A DNA stretch of 64,000 bases, taken from NCBI GenBank assembly GCA_013044385.1, contig JABEUN010000047.1, forward strand, positions 17,050-81,049. Reading direction: 5' to 3'. Shown piece after piece: positions 1 through 8,821 of this stretch. The DNA is from Acidimicrobiaceae bacterium. Lineage in GTDB: Bacteria; Actinomycetota; Acidimicrobiia; Acidimicrobiales; Acidimicrobiaceae. The stretch's first letter is position 1; each line of letters starts with the position of its first letter. Made by a program: the position numbers and the translations under genes. Below the pieces are notes generated by a model. The model was not told the DNA's origin and did no database searches. It saw only the letters and a program-made list of their open reading frames with translations.

Positions 1-76
1 AGAGATCGAATCAGCGCTTGCCAAACTTTATGCTGCTGGCCGGCGTGATCAGTTCGAGCCAATCTCGCCCGGATAA
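1..76 (+). CDS. C-terminal fragment of an unidentified upstream gene
   Basis: An open frame enters from the left edge and ends at a TAA at 74-76, giving about 25 residues (ending FEPISPG). It stops 12 bases before the TTG start of the mannosyltransferase on the same strand, so it could be the tail of an upstream operon member. The fragment is too short to identify; only its position supports it. Confidence 0.4.
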   Translation, partial: EIESALAKLYAAGRRDQFEPISPG

Positions 77-88
77 CATCTATTTGCT

Positions 89-1312
89 TTGTCTAGACAC
101 CTTTTAGTCACGAACGATTTCCCTCCCAAGGTCGGAGGCATCCAGAACTACCTATTCGAGCTGTGGGGAAAACTCAGCCCGGACTCGTTTGTTGTCCTTA
201 CCTCCTCCCACCAAGGAGATGTCGAATTCGACAGATCGCTCGGATTCGAAGTAATAAGGAGAAAGGGTCCATTCCTTCCGACGCCTAGGATGCTGCGGGA
301 GATCAGGAGTCAGATCCAACTCACCGGCGCCACGAGCGTCATGCTCGACCCGATCTTCCCGCTTGGACTCCTCGGCCCCTTCATTGGGGTCCCTTTTGGC
401 CTCGTTCTTCATGGCGCAGAGGCTGTAGTTCCGGCGAAACTTCCGCTGCTTGGAAGTGTACTTCGTTATGCTGCCAGGCGTTCAAAGCTCATGGTATGTA
501 GTGGTAGCTATCCCGAGAGGTGTGCGAGAGAACTGGTAGGTGCGGGTCTGAGTGGAGTCCGGCCTGCATTTGTGCAGATAAATCCAGGGGTGGACCGCGG
601 AAGATTCAGACCCGCCTTGCCCGGTGAGGCTGCGGAGGTTAGGCGCGAGTTCGGATTGTCGACGGGACCTGCGGTGCTATTCGTATCGCGTCTTGTCCCG
701 AGGAAGGGCGCTGACATATTAATCCAAGCGCTGAGTCGGCTTAGTGGACTCAATGTGCAACTTTGGATCGCCGGAACAGGAAGGGATGAGAAGAGACTGC
801 GCAAGCTCGCTTCACGTAAGGGTGTGAATGTGATCTTCTTGGGCCGGGTTGACGATGAATCACTTGCCAGAATCCACCGTTCAGCTGACGTGTTTGCCAT
901 GTTATGCAGGGATAGGTGGTTCGGCCTCGAACAGGAGGGTTTCGGTATCGTCTTTGTCGAGGCAGCAGCCTCTGGGGTCCCAACGCTTGTAGGTCGTTCC
1001 GGTGGATCATCGGACGCGTTGCTAGATCGGGAGACTGGATTCCTGATCGGATCACCCAGAGACGACGTGGCTGTTGCTAGGACGATAGAGTCATTGTTGG
1101 TCGATGAGTCGCTGAGGTCCGCGATGGGAAAACGTGCACGTAGGTGGGCTATGGAGTCGCTTGATTATTCGTTACTTTCGGGCCGGCTAAAGGACTCGAT
1201 AGATGATGCGTTTAGCGATAATGTTCAGGCTAGCATCAGGGTTGTGAAAGTGGCGGAGAGTTCGTCGCGGGTAAAATGGAGGAATTGGTGGATAGCGCTA
1301 AGGAGAAGGTGA
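89..1312 (+). CDS. GT4-family glycosyltransferase, PimB-like (GDP-mannose type)
   Basis: A 407-residue GT-B glycosyltransferase. The N-terminus has the usual first-strand motif and glycine turn (NDFPPKVGGIQNYL). The C-terminal GT4 domain contains FVSRLVPRKGADIL near residue 200 and the E-x7-E motif (EGFGIVFVE) near residue 285, which binds the nucleotide sugar. The nearest known relatives are actinobacterial PimB'-like mannosyltransferases that build phosphatidylinositol mannosides at the inner membrane face. The following SRPBCC gene, overlapping by 37 bases, matches the neighbourhood of pimB' in other Actinobacteria. The start is TTG; no earlier in-frame start precedes it. Exact acceptor is not provable from sequence. 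Confidence 0.85.
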   Translation: MSRHLLVTNDFPPKVGGIQNYLFELWGKLSPDSFVVLTSSHQGDVEFDRSLGFEVIRRKGPFLPTPRMLREIRSQIQLTGATSVMLDPIFPLGLLGPFIGVPFGLVLHGAEAVVPAKLPLLGSVLRYAARRSKLMVCSGSYPERCARELVGAGLSGVRPAFVQINPGVDRGRFRPALPGEAAEVRREFGLSTGPAVLFVSRLVPRKGADILIQALSRLSGLNVQLWIAGTGRDEKRLRKLASRKGVNVIFLGRVDDESLARIHRSADVFAMLCRDRWFGLEQEGFGIVFVEAAASGVPTLVGRSGGSSDALLDRETGFLIGSPRDDVAVARTIESLLVDESLRSAMGKRARRWAMESLDYSLLSGRLKDSIDDAFSDNVQASIRVVKVAESSSRVKWRNWWIALRRR

Positions 1313-1740
1313 TAGTCCGGGCTACCCCAGAGGAGTGCTACAGCGTGGTCATTGACTTCGCCAGCTATCCGGAGTGGGCATCGGACATAAAGTCTGTGAA
1401 TATCTCCAAGATGGATGCAGATGGTAGAGCAACCGAGGTGACCTTCAGAGCCGGTGCATTCGGGCGGTCTACTTCTTATACGCTTGGCTACAACCACAAT
1501 GAGGCTCCTGGAAGTATCTCCTGGAAACAGGTCGGTGGAGACATTACTTCTAGACTCGACGGTCGCTACAGGTTTGTTCAACTTGACGATACTCAAACGG
1601 AGGTCGAGTACGAACTTGACGCCGAACTACTTGTTCCAATTCCTGGGTTCATAAAGCGCAGAGCCGAGTCCAAGATAGTGCATTCTGCGCTTGAAGACCT
1701 GCGGTCACGAGTGGAGGGCGTCGCTGCCCACCACGGTTAG
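1276..1740 (+). CDS. SRPBCC/START-like lipid-binding family protein
   Basis: A 154-residue single-domain protein with the pattern of the polyketide cyclase/RatA-like SRPBCC fold: an early segment ATPEECYSVVIDFASYPEW, followed by alternating strands and a C-terminal amphipathic helix. Such proteins bind hydrophobic ligands in a deep cavity; no catalytic residues are evident. It overlaps the end of the preceding mannosyltransferase, suggesting translational coupling, and precedes a ROK kinase. The pairing of pimB-type and SRPBCC genes recurs in Actinobacteria, so a role connected with envelope lipids is plausible but inferred. Confidence 0.8.
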   Translation: MEELVDSAKEKVIVRATPEECYSVVIDFASYPEWASDIKSVNISKMDADGRATEVTFRAGAFGRSTSYTLGYNHNEAPGSISWKQVGGDITSRLDGRYRFVQLDDTQTEVEYELDAELLVPIPGFIKRRAESKIVHSALEDLRSRVEGVAAHHG

Positions 1741-1766
1741 CTGACTTCATCTGAGCTATTGCGAAG

Positions 1767-2624
1767 GTGTTTGAACCGACAACATATGTGGGGCTGGACC
1801 TTGGTGGCTCAAGGCTGAAGCTAGTCGATTACAGGCAATCGGAAGACTCATTTGAGCGAGTTGGTAGTTTTCCGATAGGCGAGGCTGATGAGATGCTCGA
1901 TTGTCTCGACAGCCATCTTTCCGAACTCGCCGGGCGTAAGCTGGCAGTTTCCGGCATTGGAATTGGCGTGCCCGGACTGCTTTCCCCAAAAGGTGAGGTC
2001 CTCTACTCGCCCCATCGGCCGGAGCTGATCGGAATAGAGCTAGCGACAGAGGTCGCCTCGCGCACCGGGATTTGGCCGGTGATCTGGAACGATGCAGCTT
2101 GCGCCGCTGCCGCAGAGTGCGTCAAATGGGGCGATAGAAGTGTCCTTGTAGCAAATTTTGGAACCGGGGTCGGATCTGCGATGGCCCGATCCGGCACGGT
2201 GACCGCAGGTGGAAGTTTCGCGTTTGGGGAGCTGGGCCACACTGGACGTTATTCGAAGGCCCGGTGTGCATGCGGCCGTATCGGATGCTTTGAAGAGACC
2301 ATTCGCGTCATGCTACCTATGGGTGTTGACGATGACAGTGAGCTGCATCTAACTTCTAAGTCCAGCTATGGTGATGCGGTCGAGCTGATCGCCTCTGTCC
2401 TTCACGACCTAGTTCTTGTGCTCGACCCGCACGAATTGGTACTTGGAGGCGGACTAATGGCGAGGCTGGACCAGATTTTTGAAGATGTGTCGGTAAGGCT
2501 TTTGGCAGAGCTTTCCGAACACAGGAGACCGATTTCAGTTCGGATTCACAAGGCCATAGCTGATGAATATTCAGGAGCAATGGGAGCAGCACTTTTGGCG
2601 GCCCGACGTGTCGGATACGAATGA
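1767..2624 (+). CDS. ROK-family sugar kinase (glucokinase-like)
   Basis: A 285-residue ROK protein. The phosphate-binding loop GLDLGGSRLKL lies near the N-terminus, the glycine-rich NFGTGVGSA segment near residue 130, and the zinc-binding ROK signature CACGRIGCFEE near residues 168-178. The fold and length fit glucokinases that phosphorylate glucose in the cytoplasm, with ATP or possibly polyphosphate as donor; the sequence does not decide which. It starts at GTG, 26 bases after the SRPBCC gene, and is probably in the same operon. Another ROK sugar specificity is possible. Confidence 0.85.
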   Translation: MFEPTTYVGLDLGGSRLKLVDYRQSEDSFERVGSFPIGEADEMLDCLDSHLSELAGRKLAVSGIGIGVPGLLSPKGEVLYSPHRPELIGIELATEVASRTGIWPVIWNDAACAAAAECVKWGDRSVLVANFGTGVGSAMARSGTVTAGGSFAFGELGHTGRYSKARCACGRIGCFEETIRVMLPMGVDDDSELHLTSKSSYGDAVELIASVLHDLVLVLDPHELVLGGGLMARLDQIFEDVSVRLLAELSEHRRPISVRIHKAIADEYSGAMGAALLAARRVGYE

Positions 2625-2650
2625 CTAGACGGTTCCACTAGCTTTAGCGG

Positions 2651-3832
2651 ATGGAGTTTCGCAGGATAGTTGGCCTTCCGCCGTATGTGTTTGGAATCAT
2701 TGATTCGATCAAGTCCGAGGCGAGAAGGTCGGGTCGGGATGTGATCGACCTCGGATTTGGCAATCCTGATATCCCTTCGCCTGCGATTGCGGTCGAGAAG
2801 CTGGCCGAGGCCGCACATAACTCCCGCAATCATCGCTACTCGTCCTCCAAAGGCATACCGAAGCTGCGAGGTGCGATTGCCGACCTATATAAGGAACGAT
2901 ACAACGTCGATCTAGATCCCGACACTGAGGTGATTACCACGATCGGGGCGAAAGAGGGGCTTTCCCACCTGATGTGGGTACTTGTCGGACCAGGTGACGT
3001 AGCTCTTGTCCCGTCTCCCAGTTACCCGATCCACATCTGGGCTCCGCTCTTTGCAGGTGCGGAAGTTCGCCAAGTTCCGCTCGGTTCTGATTGCGAGGGA
3101 AGAGAGTTCTTCGATTCATTGAAGGAGGCCTACGAATCCACTTGGCCAAAGCCAAGGGTGATAGTCTTCTCTTTTCCACACAACCCCACAACCACGGTGG
3201 TAGATCTACAATTCATGCGCGAGATCGTAGAGTTCGCTCGTGAGCGAAACGTAGTTCTCGTTCACGACTTCGCATACTCCGATACCGCCTTTGACGGCTA
3301 CAGGCCACCTTCAGTACTTGAAGTTGAAGGTGCCAAGGACGTCGCCGTAGAGCTATACACCATGACCAAGTCCTACTCGATGGCGGGTTGGAGGGTAGCT
3401 TTTATGGTTGGAAATAGGGAAGTGGTTCAGGCCCTGACGAAACTCAAGAGTTACTTAGACTACGGGACCTTCCAGCCGATTCAAATCGCTGCGACCGTGA
3501 CTCTACAGGAGGCGAAAGAGTATCCTCTCCACGTGAATGCGATCTATCAGTCTCGCCGAGATGCGTTGGTGGATGGGCTAGGCAGGATTGGATGGAGTGT
3601 TGCAAGACCCAAAGGCACGATGTTTCTTTGGGCGCCGATTCCGGAGCCGTACCTGGAGATGGGTTCACTTGAGTTTGCCAAGTTCCTTGTCAAGGAGGCA
3701 GATGTGGCAGTTTCGCCTGGTGTTGGCTTTGGCCCCGGTGGGGATGGCCACGTCCGCTTCGCATTGATCGAGAACGAAGCTCGGATCGCTCAAGCGATGC
3801 GTAACCTGAAGAGGGTTCTACCGAAACTGTAA
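2651..3832 (+). CDS. alaC: PLP-dependent class I aminotransferase, AlaC-like
   Basis: A 393-residue fold-type I aminotransferase. The N-terminus ([17 protein letters not shown]), the [11 protein letters not shown] segment and the [10 protein letters not shown] segment closely follow E. coli AlaC, which makes alanine from pyruvate and glutamate. The PLP lysine is in [12 protein letters not shown] near residue 240, and substrate carboxylate-binding arginines occur near the C-terminus (HVRFALIEN). It starts 26 bases after the ROK gene on the same strand. Close relatives include LL-diaminopimelate and methionine-related aminotransferases, so the physiological substrate is less certain than the family. 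Confidence 0.82.
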   Translation: MEFRRIVGLPPYVFGIIDSIKSEARRSGRDVIDLGFGNPDIPSPAIAVEKLAEAAHNSRNHRYSSSKGIPKLRGAIADLYKERYNVDLDPDTEVITTIGAKEGLSHLMWVLVGPGDVALVPSPSYPIHIWAPLFAGAEVRQVPLGSDCEGREFFDSLKEAYESTWPKPRVIVFSFPHNPTTTVVDLQFMREIVEFARERNVVLVHDFAYSDTAFDGYRPPSVLEVEGAKDVAVELYTMTKSYSMAGWRVAFMVGNREVVQALTKLKSYLDYGTFQPIQIAATVTLQEAKEYPLHVNAIYQSRRDALVDGLGRIGWSVARPKGTMFLWAPIPEPYLEMGSLEFAKFLVKEADVAVSPGVGFGPGGDGHVRFALIENEARIAQAMRNLKRVLPKL

Positions 3833-3874
3833 AGCCCAAGCGACCTCACCAAGTAGGAGACTTATGAGGCTCTC

Positions 3875-4918
3875 TCAACTCCGTACGATTGAGCCCTTCA
3901 AGAATGAGGCTGCGCGGTCGAGGTCATTTTCATCGTTGTAGATGTGAAACGATATTCTGAGACCTCCGCCCCGCAGAGATGCCCTAAATGGTACTTTGGC
4001 TGGATCGACCGACGAGTTGATCTTAAGTGAGACAATCGCCGAGTCAGTTGGCTGCATGTCGAGCTCAACTAGTAGTCGGTTGGCGAGATAAACGTTGTGC
4101 CTGTAGATTTCTTCGATGCCGATAGTCAGCAGGTCGTTGTTCGCTGCTGCACCACCTACCCAGGAGAACCATGCTGGCGAGATGTCGAATCTTCTCCCAT
4201 CTTTGGCAAGACGCAATGGTGGGCCATAGTAGGAGTCCTTTATCACCTCGCCTGCGTACCATCCCGCAGCGGAGGGTTCGAGCATTGCTGCGAGTCGTTC
4301 TGACAGAGTCATGTAGGCCACTCCACGAGGTGAACAGAGCCACTTGTAACCCGAGCACACCACGGCGTCGTGCTGACTGGCGTCAATCGGATACCAACCT
4401 GCGGCCTGGGTCGCGTCGACGACGGTCAGTGCTCCCACCGACTCGGCAGCGTTTCGAAGGGATGTTAGCTCCACAACCTCACCAGTGGCTGACTGTACCG
4501 CTGAGGTAGCAACCAGGTCACAGCCTTGAGCCACAGTCTCGTTCAGGTATTCGAGCGGAACTGCTCGAACCACCACGCCATGATCCTCCGCAACCATCCA
4601 AGGAAAGAGGTTGGACGTAAATTCGATGTCTGGCACAACGACGACGGCTTTTCGAGGGAGAGAGCTGGCGATCATTCCTATGAGTTGAGAGGAGGCAGCA
4701 CCTATAGTTACTGACGACGACTCAGTGTTGACGAGTTTCGCAAAGCTCGCCCGTGCAGACTCCGTTGACGTGGACCACTGCTCCCATACACCTAGACCGG
4801 ACTGCCATTCTGAAAGGGCTTGTTCGACTGCTTGCATGGTGCCGATGGATGGCAAACCGTAGCTCGCGGTATCTATGTATCCCTCTACCGGTTTCCACAG
4901 CAGATCGATCGAGGTCAT
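3875..4918 (-). CDS. Class V aminotransferase (NifS/kynureninase-like fold)
   Basis: About 347 residues. The PLP-aspartate is in VVDATQAAGW and the Schiff-base lysine in CSGYKWLCSPRG, the typical class V arrangement. The C-terminal small domain ends in an arginine-containing LRISFHIYNDENDLDR. It lacks a clear active-site Cys loop of SufS-type desulfurases, so a generic aminotransferase or lyase is more likely. I use the ATG at 4918, which has GGAGAG 11 bases upstream; the longer frame from 4966 has no visible ribosome site. It converges on the AlaC-like gene and is divergent from the ACT gene. Confidence 0.75.
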   Translation of the reverse strand: MTSIDLLWKPVEGYIDTASYGLPSIGTMQAVEQALSEWQSGLGVWEQWSTSTESARASFAKLVNTESSSVTIGAASSQLIGMIASSLPRKAVVVVPDIEFTSNLFPWMVAEDHGVVVRAVPLEYLNETVAQGCDLVATSAVQSATGEVVELTSLRNAAESVGALTVVDATQAAGWYPIDASQHDAVVCSGYKWLCSPRGVAYMTLSERLAAMLEPSAAGWYAGEVIKDSYYGPPLRLAKDGRRFDISPAWFSWVGGAAANNDLLTIGIEEIYRHNVYLANRLLVELDMQPTDSAIVSLKINSSVDPAKVPFRASLRGGGLRISFHIYNDENDLDRAASFLKGSIVRS

Positions 4919-5108
4919 ACGCACCCATTCTCTCCCAGGCACGACCGCCTGCTTGTCCTGACGCATACCCGCAACTGGGTGGGTCGCTACTAGCTTATGG
5001 CGCTAGGAACCTACTAGGTTGTGTTGCGATTACGTAAACGGACTGTGACTTTGCCGTTTCCTACTATGTAAGGGCCAGGCGGTCAGTTCGGCCGTCGTCG
5101 TAGCTATT

Positions 5109-5121
5109 TATACTGTGGCCC
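5109..5121 (+). promoter_or_regulatory. Extended -10 element for a leaderless ACT-protein mRNA
   Basis: TATACT at 5109-5114 lies seven bases before the ATG at 5122, and no Shine-Dalgarno sequence precedes the ATG. Transcription would start at or next to the start codon, giving a leaderless mRNA, a common pattern in Actinobacteria. Confidence 0.55.
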
Positions 5122-5772
5122 ATGGCACTCTTCGTACTTCGGATCTGGCTGGAGGATCGACCTGGCGCACTTGGGGCGGTGGCCAGCAGAATTGGGGCCG
5201 TCAAAGGTGATCTAGTTGGAATCGAGATTCTGGAACGGGGTGGGGGTAGGGCAATCGACGAACTGCTAGTGGAACTTCCCTTTCCCGAACTTGTGTCCCT
5301 TATGATTCGAGAGATCAGTGAAGTCGATGGCGTTGACGTAGAGGATGTTAGAGAGGCGTCCGATGACCTGAGGGACGTGCGGATCTCTGCCCTCGAAGCA
5401 GTTGCGTTGCTCGTGGACCAGACAGATCCGAATGAGCTCCTCAGCGAACTGGTGGCTACCGCTGTTTTCGATTATGAATCAGACTGGGCTGCCGTCGTCA
5501 GGACTTCTGATGGTGAGATGCTGATCGCCACGGGAGAGGTTCCGATATCGAGTTGGTTGTCGGCCTTCGTGGAGGGGGTACTTCTGTCCAATATTGGATC
5601 GGAGACAACTGGCCCGGATGATGTGGCCTGGGGACCGTTGGCCCGGTCGGGACTTGCGATGATCATCGGAAGGGCAAAGAGACCGTATCGAGCGATTGAA
5701 AGGGAGCAGCTGATCCTTACTACACGAATTGCAGACGCACGCTACATCGAACTGGTATCACCAAGTCGCTGA
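5122..5772 (+). CDS. ACT domain protein with a GAF-like C-terminal region
   Basis: A 216-residue protein. The first 70 residues (LRIWLEDRPGALGAVASRIG onward) form a recognisable ACT domain, with the DRPGAL loop that usually binds an amino acid. Residues from about 95 onward (LEAVALLVDQTDPNELL, then DWAAVVRTSDGEML) resemble a small GAF/PAS-type domain. No catalytic motif is visible, so an amino-acid-responsive regulatory role is the likely reading. Its end overlaps the convergent glycerol kinase gene by 31 bases. The function is otherwise unknown. Confidence 0.75.
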   Translation: MALFVLRIWLEDRPGALGAVASRIGAVKGDLVGIEILERGGGRAIDELLVELPFPELVSLMIREISEVDGVDVEDVREASDDLRDVRISALEAVALLVDQTDPNELLSELVATAVFDYESDWAAVVRTSDGEMLIATGEVPISSWLSAFVEGVLLSNIGSETTGPDDVAWGPLARSGLAMIIGRAKRPYRAIEREQLILTTRIADARYIELVSPSR

Positions 5773-7244
5773 CTAGCACCTCGCGCTCGCGATAGTGATC
5801 TCAACCACCTTTCGTGCCGTGACCTTGGCCCTGCCTTGGACTTGGTTGGTTCAAAGGTGACATCAGCTCGATACAGTCTGTTTACTTCGTCGAGGTCATT
5901 CCAGAGGCCGATACCAATGCCTGCAGCGTAAGCCGCACCTAGCGTGGTGCACTCGCTCGATTTGCCTCGGGTTACCGGTATGCCGAGCTGATCTGCTTGA
6001 AACTGACAGAGTAGGTCCATGACAGTCGCACCACCATCGACGCGCAATTCTGCGATTGGATCGGCTGCGTATTCTCCCATGGAGATCACGACGTCTTGGG
6101 TCTGATATGCCATAGCTTCGATGGCGGCCCGAACCAGGTGGGCCTTGGTGGTGGAGTTCGACAGGCCCGTGATCGCTGCCTTTGTTCTGGAATCAAGCCA
6201 TGGTGATCCTAGGCCTTCGAATGCCGGTACCAGATATACCCCACCTGTGTCTCGTGTACTGCTTGCTATCTCTGCAACTTCGTCGTAGCTGGCGAACAGT
6301 CTGAGGTCGTCGCGCATCCACTTCAGGATCGACCCGCACGCGAAAATAGAACCCTCTAGTACATAATGTGCCGAGCCGTCGCCTAACCCCCATGCTACAG
6401 ATGCGAGAATTCCTGGTCCTGGGACGGGTCTGCGGGCGCCAGTGTTCATAAGTACGAAGGCGCCAGTTCCATATGTGTTCTTGGCTGATCCAGAATTAGT
6501 GCAACCTTGACCCAGCAGCGATGCTTGCTGGTCGCCTAGCACCCCTGTGATCGGTACTCCACGAAGGGCTGGATGAAGAGTACCGTCAACAATGGCAACG
6601 GTCCCGAAGCTGGGTCGCACCTCGGGTAGCTGGATCTCGTCCAGGCCGAAGATGTTCTTGAGTTGATCTGAGAATCTAAGTTCGTCAATGTTGTACAGCA
6701 ACGTTCGACTTGCGTTGGATGGGTCGGTAACCCAGCCACCCCCACTGAGTCGGTTGATGATGAGGCTGTCCACGGTTGCCAACAGAGCTGGTCCGGAGTA
6801 CCCATCGCTCCTAAGTTTGGAAAGCACGAGCTTCGCCTTAGTCGCGGTGAAGTAGGGATCGATTGCCAGTCCGGTCGAGCGCCTTACTTCTTCTTCAAGG
6901 CCGATCTCTTTGAGCTTGTCGCAGCTGGATGCGCTTCGTCGGTCCAGCCAGAGAACTATTGGGCTAAGGATTTCGTCCGATCGAGGATCGACCAGGACGA
7001 AACTTTCTCGCTGGTTCGTAATACCGATTGCCGTGACTTTTTTGCTACCAAGCTGTTGGAGGACGTCAGTTATGCACTTCCATACGACCTGCCATACCTC
7101 TTCTGGGTCCTGTTCCGCGTATCCTGGCACAGTTGACTGTGTTCCGATCTCGGAGTGCGACTGATAGACGATGCTTCCGAACTCGTCGACGACGGATACC
7201 CTTACTGAAGAGGTGCCGGCGTCTATCGAGAGTATGAAGGCCAT
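5742..7244 (-). CDS. glpK: Glycerol kinase (FGGY family)
   Basis: A 500-residue FGGY carbohydrate kinase. The N-terminal nucleotide-binding segment DAGTSSVRVSVVDE, the substrate segment TNQRESFVLVD, and the second-lobe signature GVLGDQQASLLGQGC and VDGGATVMDLLCQFQAD fit glycerol kinase, which makes sn-glycerol 3-phosphate from glycerol and ATP in the cytoplasm. No glpF or glpD lies next to it; its neighbours are an ACT gene and an SDR epimerase. There is a short basic C-terminal tail. Another FGGY polyol kinase cannot be excluded, but the TNQRE motif favours glycerol. Confidence 0.85.
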   Translation of the reverse strand: MAFILSIDAGTSSVRVSVVDEFGSIVYQSHSEIGTQSTVPGYAEQDPEEVWQVVWKCITDVLQQLGSKKVTAIGITNQRESFVLVDPRSDEILSPIVLWLDRRSASSCDKLKEIGLEEEVRRSTGLAIDPYFTATKAKLVLSKLRSDGYSGPALLATVDSLIINRLSGGGWVTDPSNASRTLLYNIDELRFSDQLKNIFGLDEIQLPEVRPSFGTVAIVDGTLHPALRGVPITGVLGDQQASLLGQGCTNSGSAKNTYGTGAFVLMNTGARRPVPGPGILASVAWGLGDGSAHYVLEGSIFACGSILKWMRDDLRLFASYDEVAEIASSTRDTGGVYLVPAFEGLGSPWLDSRTKAAITGLSNSTTKAHLVRAAIEAMAYQTQDVVISMGEYAADPIAELRVDGGATVMDLLCQFQADQLGIPVTRGKSSECTTLGAAYAAGIGIGLWNDLDEVNRLYRADVTFEPTKSKAGPRSRHERWLRSLSRARGASQRLGDTSSM

Positions 7245-7302
7245 GGTGATCGAACCTAGTCAGAAGGGAACAGCATCTCGCTATGGAATTGACGGTTGCA
7301 GT

Positions 7303-8202
7303 TCAGTCCCTGACGAGTTGAGTTTGAAAGTCCTGCCAGGTCAGATTTAGACCCTCGGTGATCATGACGCTTGCCGAGTATCCCCACTTCTCGGCGCCGG
7401 TGATGTCGATCTCCACCCCGCGCATTTCGCCTGGCTGAGCGGGTAGTGATTCAGGTGCCAGCTGGCACTCGGTGACTAGTGATACCAACTGGACCAGCTT
7501 CGTTACGCTAATCGATTCTCCCGAGCCGATTGGTACGACAGTCGACTGGTTGGATTCCATTGCACGCTCCATTGCGGCTGCGACGTCATCGACGAATACG
7601 TAGTCTCGGTACTGCTCACCGTCACCATAAACAGAGAAGGAGCCCTGGCCTGATGCGAACCGAAATAGACGTGGAATGATGGAATCCTTCCTCCACATTT
7701 CTGGGCCGTAGACGTTTGTCAATCTGAGTGCTGAAGTGACTATGCCGTAGCTCGAGCTGTAAGCACTGAGTAGCGCCTCTGAAGCTGCCTTGGACGCTCC
7801 ATAAGGAGTCAGGGGGAGCGTTGGGGTCCTTTCGGAGATCTTAGAGTCGCTCTGTCCGACGACTGCGTTGGTCGACGCAAACACGAAGGACTTAGTGCCC
7901 CTCAGGCGAGCTTGATCGAGTAGAAGTTGAGTTGCGAGAACGTTGGTCTCGAAAACTTCCTTGGGGACTTTGATGGAGTTGAGAACTGATGTCTTGGCTG
8001 CAAGATGTACCACAGACTCAGGATTAGTGTCGAAGGCGGCCTCTACGGTTGCCGGGTCGGTCACGTTGCCTCTGATGAAATTTACACCATCGACTCTCGG
8101 AGCTTCAAGGTCAAAGACAGTGACCTCGTGAGAAGCCTGTAGCAGCCGACGGACCAGTCTTGTACCGATGAAGCCAGAGCCACCGGTGATAAGAACTCGC
8201 AT
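7303..8202 (-). CDS. NAD-dependent epimerase/dehydratase (extended SDR)
   Basis: A 299-residue extended short-chain dehydrogenase. The Rossmann dinucleotide motif GGSGFIG is at residues 7-13, followed by an Asp (VFDLE) typical of NAD(H) binding. The catalytic Tyr-Lys pair is in YGASKAA near residue 133. The closest general types are UDP-glucose 4-epimerase-like enzymes acting on nucleotide sugars. A GGGAG ribosome site precedes the ATG. It is divergent from the GtrA gene and close to glycosyltransferase genes, consistent with a role in surface polysaccharide precursors; the substrate is unknown. Confidence 0.8.
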   Translation of the reverse strand: MRVLITGGSGFIGTRLVRRLLQASHEVTVFDLEAPRVDGVNFIRGNVTDPATVEAAFDTNPESVVHLAAKTSVLNSIKVPKEVFETNVLATQLLLDQARLRGTKSFVFASTNAVVGQSDSKISERTPTLPLTPYGASKAASEALLSAYSSSYGIVTSALRLTNVYGPEMWRKDSIIPRLFRFASGQGSFSVYGDGEQYRDYVFVDDVAAAMERAMESNQSTVVPIGSGESISVTKLVQLVSLVTECQLAPESLPAQPGEMRGVEIDITGAEKWGYSASVMITEGLNLTWQDFQTQLVRD

Positions 8203-8312
8203 TTGCTCCCGTTCCTAAGTGAAACCACCGAGCACTTCCCCCAGAGCTTCGGTCGGGGCGTACCATTCGTACACCTGCAACAGTTTCTCCAACTGCTCAT
8301 AATATCTTAATT

Positions 8313-8804
8313 GTGATTTCGAGGACAGACGTCGTGAGGAACCTAAGGAGTTCACACTTTTTCCACAAACTTCTAAAGTACGCGATCGGCTCGGGGATAT
8401 CTGCAGTGGTCTCTCAGACTGCGTTCATTCTGAGTTTTTCCGTTTTTGGTTTTTTCGGGTCACGGAACTCGGCAATTTTTGCGACGCTAGTAGGAGCAGT
8501 GCCTTCTTACTTCCTGAATCGGAATTGGGCGTGGCAGAAGCGGGACCGATCGTCATTTAGTCGAGAAGTTCTCCCCTATATTGCCATGGCATTGATTGGT
8601 CTTGTCTTTTCAACATGGTCAGTTGACTTCGCTGACAGCCACATTTCGGCACTTGGAATATCCGAAAAGGCTAAGGCGGTCGTCATCCCGGCGGTATACT
8701 TCGGATCTTTTGCCGTGCTTTGGTTCGGCAAATTCGCTTTTCTGAACAAGTTCCTTTTTGGCGGAGCTTCACAGACCGCGGCTCCAGAGTCCGGCGAGGG
8801 TTAG
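8313..8804 (+). CDS. GtrA-family membrane protein
   Basis: A 163-residue protein with four predicted membrane helices and the GtrA pattern: first helix near residues 22-42, then GSRNSAIFATLVGAVPSYFLNRNWAWQKR, where SYFLNRNWAW is the family hallmark. GtrA-like proteins are thought to move or present polyprenyl-linked sugars across the membrane for glycosylation. The start is GTG without a Shine-Dalgarno sequence; CATAAT at 8298-8303 could be a -10 box giving a nearly leaderless mRNA. The adjacent SDR and the GT2/YfhO genes support a cell-surface glycosylation context. Confidence 0.8.
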   Translation: MISRTDVVRNLRSSHFFHKLLKYAIGSGISAVVSQTAFILSFSVFGFFGSRNSAIFATLVGAVPSYFLNRNWAWQKRDRSSFSREVLPYIAMALIGLVFSTWSVDFADSHISALGISEKAKAVVIPAVYFGSFAVLWFGKFAFLNKFLFGGASQTAAPESGEG

Positions 8805-8821
8805 TCCTGAGGGGGACGACC

